Shown here in pieces: positions 49,649 to 57,115 of a stretch of DNA of 61,476 nt. Origin of the DNA: a virus. The first letter of the stretch is position 1. Each line of letters starts with the position of its first letter. The stretch spans positions 1-61,476 of the IMG/VR virus record IMGVR_UViG_3300035670_000213. One strand, 5' to 3'. Under the pieces are notes generated by a model. That model was not told the origin of the DNA. It saw nothing but the letters and a program-made list of their open reading frames with translations, and did not search any database. The position numbers and the translations under genes were made by a program.

Positions 49649-50696
49649 AGACGATATTAAGCTTAAATTGAATCAAAATTTTGCGATGTCCGATGAAGAT
49701 GCTGCTCGAATTATAGATTTCAGTAAAAATTACTCTGGTAGTCTTAATTCTATTGTAAAACATCTGGATTATTTACATACAAAACCGACTGAATTGTGCC
49801 CAAATCTTGTTGATCGCTATTTAACAATCAAAAGTCTAAAAAAAGGCATAACATTGTATAATTTTAGATTAAAACATGGTGATGAAATCGGTACAAAGAA
49901 GTTTGACGAGTATAGATTAAAACAATCAATAACAAATACATTCGAGTATAAACAACAAAAATATGGTTGGACAAGAGATCAATTTGATGAATACAATAAA
50001 TCACGTGCAGTAACAGAAGAGAATTGTATTAGGAGACATGGGGTAGAAAAGGGGAAGGATATATATAGAAAATATTGTGAAAAACAAAGATATGTTGGGG
50101 TTGCTCTTGATTATTTTATAGACCTCTATGGACAAGAAGAAGGCACAAGAATATATGAATATTGCAATAAAAGTAAAGCACACACATTAGATAATTATAT
50201 AAAGAGATATGGTGATGATGGTGTGGAGAAATTTGAACAATATATATCAAACCACTCGGTTACGGGATACTCCAAGTCTTCACAAGAGTTTTTTGTTGCA
50301 TTATATAATAACTACTACCAAAACAAAACAAATAAAATTTATTTTGCAACCCACAATAAAGAGTTTGGTATTTTAGATACGAAATCCGGAACATACAGAA
50401 AATATGATTTTGTGGACATTGACTCTAAAACTATTATAGAGTATAATGGTGATTATTACCATGCTAATCCTAAAATTTACAGACCCGATGATGTCATTTC
50501 ATTTCATAATGGTATGAAAAAAACAGCAAAGGACATATGGAAAAATGATGAAGAAAAATATGATCTAGCAAGGCAACGTGGTTACCAAGTCATATATGTT
50601 TGGGAATCTGACTGTAATGATGATATGAAAAGTGTAATAGACAGATGTGTGAGATTTTTGGAAGAGGTTAATAATTATGCATGTAAAAGAGAGTAA
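49629..50696 (+). CDS. free-standing VSR-like homing endonuclease in split gene 43
   Basis: 355 residues. About 70-215 consists of repeats such as ENCIRRHGVEKGKDIYRKYC and LDNYIKRYGDDGVEKFEQYI. The nuclease core is YRKYDFVDIDSKTIIEYNGDYYHANP (in parts YDFVDID and IIEYNGDYYH) and VIYVWESD. It overlaps the N-half by 20 bases at its start and the C-half by 20 bases at its end. It probably cuts intein-less gene 43 near motif C. Confidence 0.9.
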   Translation: MSKKINEDDIKLKLNQNFAMSDEDAARIIDFSKNYSGSLNSIVKHLDYLHTKPTELCPNLVDRYLTIKSLKKGITLYNFRLKHGDEIGTKKFDEYRLKQSITNTFEYKQQKYGWTRDQFDEYNKSRAVTEENCIRRHGVEKGKDIYRKYCEKQRYVGVALDYFIDLYGQEEGTRIYEYCNKSKAHTLDNYIKRYGDDGVEKFEQYISNHSVTGYSKSSQEFFVALYNNYYQNKTNKIYFATHNKEFGILDTKSGTYRKYDFVDIDSKTIIEYNGDYYHANPKIYRPDDVISFHNGMKKTAKDIWKNDEEKYDLARQRGYQVIYVWESDCNDDMKSVIDRCVRFLEEVNNYACKRE

Positions 50697-51609
50697 AGAT
50701 TATATTATAGAAGATTTGGGTGTACAAGAAGAATATGTTTACGATATAGAAGTTGAAGATGTGCATAATTTCTTTGCCAATGATATCCTTGTGCATAATT
50801 CGGTGTATCTGAATCTCAATGATCTAGTCAAGACTTTTATCAAGAACAAATCGAAAGAAGAAACCATCAACATCTTAGATAAGATATGCGAAGAACGACT
50901 CGTTCCATTCATCGATAAATCATATGAAGAATTGGCAGATTATATGAATGCTTATTCACAGAAGATGATTATGAAGCGAGAAGTTATTGCAGATCGTGGT
51001 ATCTGGACTGCGAAGAAGAGATATATCTTAAACGTACATGATTCTGAAGGCGTAAGATATACAGAACCAAAGTTAAAGATCATGGGAATCGAAGCCGTTA
51101 AATCTTCCACTCCTGCATTCTGTCGGACGAAGATTAAAGAAGCACTCAAAATCATGATGACTAAGGATGAAGCCGACTTAATCAATTATATCGAAGAAGT
51201 AAAATCTGAGTTCTTCGGACTCAGACCTGAAGATATTGCTTTCCCTAGAGGAGTCAGTACACTTCATTCATATTCTAATTACGATACGATCTATACCAAA
51301 GGAACTCCTATTCACGTCAGAGGATCTTTGTTATACAATAAGATGATTAAGACAAAGGAACTAGACAAGAACTATTCAATAATCAATGAAGGTGATAAGA
51401 TTAAGTTCTTGTATCTAAAAGAACCAAATATCATTCGGGAGAATGTTATATCCTTTCCTTCAATTCTACCTACGGAATTAGGGCTTCATGAATATGTCGA
51501 TTATCAAACTCAATTCGATAAATCATTCATCGAACCACTTTCTATTATCCTGAAGGCGATTGGATGGAATCATGAACGAAGAGCTTCGCTGGATTCGTTC
51601 TTCGACTAA
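50677..51609 (+). CDS. 43: DNA polymerase gp43, carboxy part preceded by carboxy half of a split intein
   Basis: 310 residues: 41 intein and 269 extein. YVYDIEVEDVHNFFANDILVHN (in parts YDIEVEDVHNF and ANDILVHN) is intein blocks F and G, with HN|S at the junction. The extein starts SVYLN, completing motif C, then holds KKRYILNVHDSEG (thumb/KxY region) and the end typical of gp43. GAGG precedes ATG inside the endonuclease gene. Confidence 0.95.
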   Translation: MHVKESKDYIIEDLGVQEEYVYDIEVEDVHNFFANDILVHNSVYLNLNDLVKTFIKNKSKEETINILDKICEERLVPFIDKSYEELADYMNAYSQKMIMKREVIADRGIWTAKKRYILNVHDSEGVRYTEPKLKIMGIEAVKSSTPAFCRTKIKEALKIMMTKDEADLINYIEEVKSEFFGLRPEDIAFPRGVSTLHSYSNYDTIYTKGTPIHVRGSLLYNKMIKTKELDKNYSIINEGDKIKFLYLKEPNIIRENVISFPSILPTELGLHEYVDYQTQFDKSFIEPLSIILKAIGWNHERRASLDSFFD

Positions 51610-51655
51610 GTAAACGATGTGGTAGCTCCACTTATTAAAACAGCAAAGGAAAAAA

Positions 51656-52708
51656 ATGAACAAACTATTAGATAAATTAATGAAAGCCGGGACAATTAAA
51701 TCGGCTGATGTATTGAGTGATACACCATTTTTCAACATGAAGGATTGTGTTCCAACCGAATTGCCTATATTGAATATTGCATTTTCTGGTGATATTGATG
51801 GTGGACTTGTTCCTGGTTTATCAATTATTGCTGGCGAATCGAGATCATACAAGACTCTTCTTTCGCTTTATTGCATGAAGGCTTACTTCAATAAGTATCC
51901 TGATTCAATTGCTTTATTATATGATTCTGAATTTGGTATTACACCAGAATACTTAGAAATGAATGGTATAGATGCATCTAGAATCATTCATATTCCAATC
52001 GAACATATTGAACAACTTAAATTCGATATCGTGAAAAGATTAGAGCAAATTGAACGGGGTGATAAAGTATTCTTCATGATCGATTCGATTGGGTCTCTTC
52101 CATCGAAAAAAGAAATTGATGATGCGTTAGAGGAATCTTCCGCCGCTGATATGACCAGAGCAAAGGCAATCAGATCTCTTCTTCGTATTATTACACCACA
52201 TCTTACAATGAAAGATATTCCTTGTTTGGCCATAAATCACATTTATAAGACAATGGAAAAATTTTCCAAATCCATCATAAGTGGTGGACAATCTGTTATG
52301 TTATGTGCAAATCAAGCTTTCATTGTAACTCGTGCGCAAGAGAAAGATGGAACTGATTTGGTTGGCTATAACTTCACAATCAATATCGAGAAGTCACGAT
52401 TCGTCAAAGAAAAGAGTAAGCTAACTTTTCAAGTTAAATTTGATGAAGGTATTTCTAAGTATTCTGGATTAATGGATCTCGCACTTGAATCTGGACATGT
52501 TATTAAACCAAAACAAGGTTGGTATCAGATTCCTGGTGATGAAAAGAATTATCGATTCGCAAACACAAATACCCCCGAATTCTGGGACAGAATTGTGTCA
52601 GATAATTCTTTCAAAGAATTTATTACATATAAGTTCAAGTTAACTTCAAAGTTACTTGAATTGGAAGAAGATGAACCAACCGAAGAAATGATTGAGGGTG
52701 AAGTATAA
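51656..52708 (+). CDS. uvsX: recombinase UvsX (RecA-like)
   Basis: 350 residues. Walker A GESRSYKT at 60-67, FFMIDSIGSLPS (Walker B) near 143, then the loop region EESSAADMTRAKAIRSL and NHIYKTM. UvsX drives strand exchange and origin-independent replication in T4 with UvsY and gp32. AAAGGAAAA precedes ATG. Its stop overlaps the next ATG. Confidence 0.93.
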   Translation: MNKLLDKLMKAGTIKSADVLSDTPFFNMKDCVPTELPILNIAFSGDIDGGLVPGLSIIAGESRSYKTLLSLYCMKAYFNKYPDSIALLYDSEFGITPEYLEMNGIDASRIIHIPIEHIEQLKFDIVKRLEQIERGDKVFFMIDSIGSLPSKKEIDDALEESSAADMTRAKAIRSLLRIITPHLTMKDIPCLAINHIYKTMEKFSKSIISGGQSVMLCANQAFIVTRAQEKDGTDLVGYNFTINIEKSRFVKEKSKLTFQVKFDEGISKYSGLMDLALESGHVIKPKQGWYQIPGDEKNYRFANTNTPEFWDRIVSDNSFKEFITYKFKLTSKLLELEEDEPTEEMIEGEV

Positions 52709-53091
52709 TGCAATTGAAAAAAAGAAATAAAAAAGTCAAATCGAATGACACTGAGATCGTTCGTCCGACTAGCACCCCTATCCATGTTCCGGATTTGAAG
52801 GCTTCTTTCTTTGTTGCTGACACCGATGATTCGGAGAAGATAATGGTCAGGTTAGATGAGGGTCGATATAAGGGAATTATTATCGAGTTATGTGATTTCG
52901 AGTTTGTGGATGATGCGTCATCCACAATGAATTTCACGTATGATGTTGTTTATTCTCCAACCGGAACTATTCCTAATGATAAGACATTCGAAGTTATAAT
53001 CAAGAAAGTATCTAAAAAGATTATCGAATATGCAGTCAATAAAGCGATGGAAGTCGTAGATACATCAAACTTGACACACATAACAAAGTAA
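52708..53091 (+). CDS. hypothetical protein between uvsX and gene 41
   Basis: 127 residues. Very basic start (KKRNKKVKS), then strand-rich region to about 105 and a helical end. T4 has gp40 here, a membrane-associated protein, but no resemblance or membrane span is seen. A long perfect hairpin lies within the coding sequence. Confidence 0.6.
   Translation: MQLKKRNKKVKSNDTEIVRPTSTPIHVPDLKASFFVADTDDSEKIMVRLDEGRYKGIIIELCDFEFVDDASSTMNFTYDVVYSPTGTIPNDKTFEVIIKKVSKKIIEYAVNKAMEVVDTSNLTHITK
52904..52927 (+). repeat. perfect 10-bp inverted repeat inside the 52708 gene
   Basis: TTGTGGATGA and TCATCCACAA with loop TGCG. No T-run follows. It could be an RNA processing or protein binding site. Confidence 0.7.
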
Positions 53092-53099
53092 GTTATACT
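53071..53099 (+). promoter_or_regulatory. sigma70-like promoter TTGACA-N17-TATACT before gene 41
   Basis: Consensus hexamers. TTATACTAT is repeated 11 bases on, so a second TATACT abuts ATG 53111. No Shine-Dalgarno. Confidence 0.78.
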
Positions 53100-53110
53100 A
53101 TAGTTATACT

Positions 53111-54439
53111 ATGAATATTGAACATGTTATCCTGAAGAACCTCATACACGATGAAGAATATGTAAGATGTACAATCCCGTTCATTAAACCGGAGTATTTT
53201 TCCGATACGAATGACAGGACAATCTTTAAACTTATCTCTAACTTTGTATCAGAATACAATACTAGACCATCAATTGAAGCCATGAAACTCATGGCTTCTG
53301 AGTCTAAGCGAATTACTATTGAGAACTCCGATGAAATTTGTAATTTGTTGGATAGTTGGTCAGAACGAGATGGGTCTAAGTTGGAATTTCTCATTACAGA
53401 AACAGAAAAATTCTGTAAAGAAAAAGCAATCCACAATGCTATATTAGAGTCGATCAAGATTATATCTGACGACAAAGACAAACGTGAGAAAGGTGCGATT
53501 CCTGAAATACTCAAAGATGCCTTGGCTGTTTCGTTTGATCCTAATGTCGGGCATGATCTCCTGGACAATGCCGAAGCCAGATATGATTTTCATCATAAAA
53601 CAGAAGAACGTATTCCTTTTGATATTCAGAATTTAAACCTCATTACATCAGGTGGATTGCCACGTAAAACATTGAACATTATTGTGGGTGGAGTCAATAC
53701 AGGAAAATCACTCGTAATGTGTCATATGGCTGCATCGAATTTGTTGATTAACAAGAATGTTTTGTATATAACATGTGAGATGGCAGAAGAGCGAATCGCC
53801 GAGAGAATTGATGCGAATCTATTGGATATCACAATGGATACCTTGAAGAGCATATCTAAGAAACAATTCTTAAGGTTGGTTGATGGACTCAAAGACAAAA
53901 CAACAGGTAAATTAGTAATCAAAGAATATCCCACATCTACTGCCTCGGCATCGAATTTTCGATTCTTATTACATGAACTAGAGTTAAAGAGAAACTTTAT
54001 TCCGGATATCATTTATATTGATTACATGAATATATGTGCATCATCCAGAATCAAGAACAACGGTAATGCAAACTCATATACATTAGTGAAAGCTATTGCC
54101 GAAGAATTGAGATCATTGGCTGTCGAAATCAATCGACCGATAGTTTCAGCAACACAATTTACGAGATGTCTTTCTACAGAAACTTTGGTCGAAACCCCAG
54201 AAGGAAGTAAGAAAATATCCGAATTATCTATTGGAGATAAGATTTTAGGTACTAATGGATTCGTTGATGTTATTAATGTATACGAGAAAGAAATTACTAA
54301 AGTATATAGAATTACAACTAAATCTGGAAAACAAATTGAATGTTCATCTAAGCATGTCTTTCCAACGAAAAGGGGAATGATTTCCATAAATGCTGGCCTA
54401 ACTGTTGGTGATATATTATTTACTGCTACTCATGAGTAG
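53111..54439 (+). CDS. 41: replicative helicase gp41, amino part followed by amino half of a split intein
   Basis: 442 residues: 352 of DnaB-type helicase and 90 of intein. Walker A VGGVNTGKSLVM near 193-204, IIYIDYMNIC (Walker B) near 298. The extein ends SATQFTR and Cys 353 (54167) begins CLSTETLVETPEGSKKISEL, with block B CSSKHVFP. The intein half closely resembles the N-half of gp41-1, a known fast split intein from phage metagenomes. Spliced length about 467 (T4 475). Confidence 0.95.
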   Translation: MNIEHVILKNLIHDEEYVRCTIPFIKPEYFSDTNDRTIFKLISNFVSEYNTRPSIEAMKLMASESKRITIENSDEICNLLDSWSERDGSKLEFLITETEKFCKEKAIHNAILESIKIISDDKDKREKGAIPEILKDALAVSFDPNVGHDLLDNAEARYDFHHKTEERIPFDIQNLNLITSGGLPRKTLNIIVGGVNTGKSLVMCHMAASNLLINKNVLYITCEMAEERIAERIDANLLDITMDTLKSISKKQFLRLVDGLKDKTTGKLVIKEYPTSTASASNFRFLLHELELKRNFIPDIIYIDYMNICASSRIKNNGNANSYTLVKAIAEELRSLAVEINRPIVSATQFTRCLSTETLVETPEGSKKISELSIGDKILGTNGFVDVINVYEKEITKVYRITTKSGKQIECSSKHVFPTKRGMISINAGLTVGDILFTATHE

Positions 54440-54452
54440 CAGTAAATAAATT

Positions 54453-54460
54453 CATAAATA
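54453..54460 (+). promoter_or_regulatory. late promoter element (CATAAATA) before the gene 41 endonuclease
   Basis: 7 of 8 match, five bases before ATG 54466; the endonuclease transcript would be leaderless. Confidence 0.6.
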
Positions 54461-54465
54461 GATAT

Positions 54466-55809
54466 ATGGATGTAGAAAAAATACTAAAAAAACTAAAAAG
54501 AAAAAAAGATGATTTGACAATATCTCAGTATAACGAAATTGTTATGTTTTCACAATGTATTACAAAAAACAATGATAAAATATCAGATTCGTATATAGTT
54601 AGAACATTATCTAGACAACTAGATTTAAATCTGACTAATTTATATGAAAAATATGTTACATATATAAAAACAATAAAACCTAAGGATTCGACTTCGTTAC
54701 ATTCATTTGTTGTTAGATTTGGTGAGCAGGGTAAAGCAATGTATGATGAGCGCATAAAAAGCTGTCCCCCGAAGCTATCATCATACATAGAGAAATATGG
54801 TGAAGATGAAGGTAAAAAGGCATTCGACCAATATAAAAAGTCTAAATCGATGTCATTAGATAATTGTATAAGAAGATACGGTTTAGAATTAGGTACTATA
54901 AAATATAAAGAATATTGGGAAAATACATCATTTGGAATGAGTAAAGAGAAGTTCAAAAAGAGATTTGGTCTTGAATGGGAAAACGAATATAATAAATTTG
55001 TTGATGCTTGTAAAGGCAGAAAAAATCAATTAATTGAGAAATATGGTGAAATTGTTGGTAACGAAATATGGAATGATATTCAAAATAAAAAAGCATTATC
55101 ATGCAGTAAAGATGTATTTACAACAAAATTGACTGATCAAGGATATTCAATCGAAGAAATTGCTGATTTAGTGAACAACAGATGGAATACATTATCTAAA
55201 GAATCGTTTATAAGAAGATATGGTAATGATGATGGTGTTATAAAATATGACGAGTTCTGTATGAACAATCGAAAAAATAATAGATTATGTAGAGAATATT
55301 ATGACAATATGTCACTTTCTGATGACGAGATAACAAGTAAGATATTAGATGAACAAAAGAGAATGAATTCAAATATCAAAAAAAGCAGCAAAGCAGCATA
55401 TAATTTATTAAGGCCAATAGCAAATAAATTCATTGAAACTGGTTTATGTGATTCATATAATTTGGATGATGAGTTTAGAATTGATTTAAGTAAGTATGAA
55501 AATGAAATTTCAGGTAATCATTTTTACTATTATGATCTAACATTCACTGATTTAAATTTGATTATTGAATATCACGGTAAAATGTATCATGAAGATGTTG
55601 ATTATTTATCAACAACAAATCTTTCATACGAATATTTTGAAAATAATTTTAATAAAGATTTATTTAAGAAATTTGTAGCAGAAAGGCGTGGATTTACGGT
55701 TATTGTAGTCAGAGAATGGCTCTTAAAGACAGATAAATTGGAATTATTCAAATTTATCAAAAACACATATAATATTGAGGAAAATCAATGGGTACATCTA
55801 TTTGTTTAA
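54466..55809 (+). CDS. free-standing VSR-like homing endonuclease in split gene 41
   Basis: 447 residues, the largest of the three. At least six repeats of about 25-40 residues with the core (C/S)-(I/F)-x-(R/K)-(Y/F)-G-x-(E/D)-x-G are present between about 75 and 285 (for example LDNCIRRYGLELGTIKYKEYW). The nuclease core is YYYDLTFTDLNLIIEYHGKMYH (in parts YDLTFTD and IIEYHGKMYH) and TVIVVREW. Its end overlaps the C-half start by 22 bases. Strongly AT-rich compared with the flanking gene 41 halves. Confidence 0.9.
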   Translation: MDVEKILKKLKRKKDDLTISQYNEIVMFSQCITKNNDKISDSYIVRTLSRQLDLNLTNLYEKYVTYIKTIKPKDSTSLHSFVVRFGEQGKAMYDERIKSCPPKLSSYIEKYGEDEGKKAFDQYKKSKSMSLDNCIRRYGLELGTIKYKEYWENTSFGMSKEKFKKRFGLEWENEYNKFVDACKGRKNQLIEKYGEIVGNEIWNDIQNKKALSCSKDVFTTKLTDQGYSIEEIADLVNNRWNTLSKESFIRRYGNDDGVIKYDEFCMNNRKNNRLCREYYDNMSLSDDEITSKILDEQKRMNSNIKKSSKAAYNLLRPIANKFIETGLCDSYNLDDEFRIDLSKYENEISGNHFYYYDLTFTDLNLIIEYHGKMYHEDVDYLSTTNLSYEYFENNFNKDLFKKFVAERRGFTVIVVREWLLKTDKLELFKFIKNTYNIEENQWVHLFV

Positions 55810-56267
55810 TTGAAGATGATATTGTTTCTATCGAAGAGTTGCCGCAAATGTGTGAAACAATTGATATTACTGTTTCTGGTGACAATTTGTTTGTTGCTAA
55901 TGATATTCTCACTCATAACTCTGGGATGTCTAATTCGGATGTCGAAATGACAGATATTTCCGAATCTATTGGTACTGCTCAGACTGCCGATCTCGTTATT
56001 GCCTTAATCAATACCGAAGAACTAGAAAAACTCGGTCAGATCATGATTAAGCAATTGAAGAATAGATATAATGACGTAACAAAAAATAAGAAATTTCTTG
56101 TTGGTATCGATAGATCTAAGATGAGAATATATGATATAGGTAATGTTACGATTGATGGTGAATATGGAATCCAGGATAACGTTCCCGATTACGGAAAGTA
56201 TGATGATTGGAATGATTATTCCGATTCACCCAAACAATCTAGTAAGTTTTCTGATTTCAAATTTTGA
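55788..56267 (+). CDS. 41: replicative helicase gp41, carboxy part preceded by carboxy half of a split intein
   Basis: 159 residues: 44 intein and 115 extein. ETIDITVSGDNLFVANDILTHN (in parts IDITVSGDNLF and ANDILTHN) are blocks F and G, with HN|S. The extein SGMSNSDVEMTDISESIGTA continues the helicase motif 4 region directly from TQFTR, and a gp41-type acidic end follows. GAGGAAA precedes ATG inside the endonuclease gene. Confidence 0.95.
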   Translation: MGTSICLIEDDIVSIEELPQMCETIDITVSGDNLFVANDILTHNSGMSNSDVEMTDISESIGTAQTADLVIALINTEELEKLGQIMIKQLKNRYNDVTKNKKFLVGIDRSKMRIYDIGNVTIDGEYGIQDNVPDYGKYDDWNDYSDSPKQSSKFSDFKF

Positions 56268-56273
56268 TAAATA
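56266..56273 (+). promoter_or_regulatory. late promoter element (GATAAATA) before the GNAT-like gene
   Basis: 7 of 8 match, overlapping the gene 41 stop, five bases before ATG 56279. Confidence 0.55.
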
Positions 56274-56278
56274 CTAAA

Positions 56279-57085
56279 ATGGAATTCAGATCATTCAGAC
56301 AAAAAATAAACGAATTAGAGCGTAATGTAATAGGGAAAGACTTTTCTACTAAGGAAGGCACTTTCCCTTCTTTTTTTGAGTTTGACAAAAATTACAAAGA
56401 TTTTCCGCAAAAGATATCATTCAAAACGAAGTCTGGTAATGTGATCCTTAGATACTATCAGAAAACAAAAGATACGGTTTATGTTGTTCCTTGGTTAATG
56501 GATGGCGACGAACCACAATCAATCGGAATGCTGCACCTATACAAGAGACCAGTCTACAACGCATTCGGTTATGATTTGTATGAAGTCAAGAATGCTTATC
56601 TCAAAGAAGATCATCAAGGCATGGGTATTATGCCACGAATTTATCGTGAGATTGTTGCACAAGGATATAATATCGTCGCATTAGATACACAATCGACAGG
56701 TGCGAGAAAGATGTGGTCTAACTTCTACGGCAAAGAAGGATATGATGTTTGGGGAATTATTGGGGTGAGATTTTTCGTAGAACCGGAGAGAGGTAGAACA
56801 AAAGAAGATTGGATTGAAACTATTAACATTTCGAATAAATTCATAACTCTACCAGAGAATCCTGAGTTGTCTGCTGTTGTTCTTACGGATAACGGTGTCG
56901 AAGAAGTTAAATCAATGTATGTGGATACTGAAGGTTATGAGGAATTAGAGAGTGCTTTGATACTTACTGCACCTGGATCGGATCTGAGTGAAGACCTGGA
57001 ATCGATGATGAATCTAGAAGAATTTCCAGAAGAAGAAGCATTGTATAAGACCCTGACTAGTATGTTACTAGTGAGTGCTGGATAA
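56279..57085 (+). CDS. GNAT-fold acetyltransferase-like protein
   Basis: 268 residues from ATG 56279. LYEVKNAYLKEDHQGMGIMPRIYREIV near 98-124 gives strand 4 and the Q/R-x-x-G-x-G/A acetyl-CoA loop (HQGMGI), and NIVALDTQSTGARKMWSNFYGKEGY strand 5 and helix 4 (in parts). The carboxy 90 residues are acidic. The late-type promoter suggests a late or virion role. Substrate unknown. Confidence 0.7.
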   Translation: MEFRSFRQKINELERNVIGKDFSTKEGTFPSFFEFDKNYKDFPQKISFKTKSGNVILRYYQKTKDTVYVVPWLMDGDEPQSIGMLHLYKRPVYNAFGYDLYEVKNAYLKEDHQGMGIMPRIYREIVAQGYNIVALDTQSTGARKMWSNFYGKEGYDVWGIIGVRFFVEPERGRTKEDWIETINISNKFITLPENPELSAVVLTDNGVEEVKSMYVDTEGYEELESALILTAPGSDLSEDLESMMNLEEFPEEEALYKTLTSMLLVSAG

Positions 57086-57086
57086 A

Positions 57087-57115
57087 CAAAAAAGGGAACC
57101 CGAAGGTTCCCTTTT
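57087..57115. terminator. bidirectional rho-independent terminator
   Basis: GGGAACC-CGAA-GGTTCCC with A-run on the left and TTTT on the right; it serves the plus-strand GNAT gene and the convergent RNA ligase. Confidence 0.9.
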
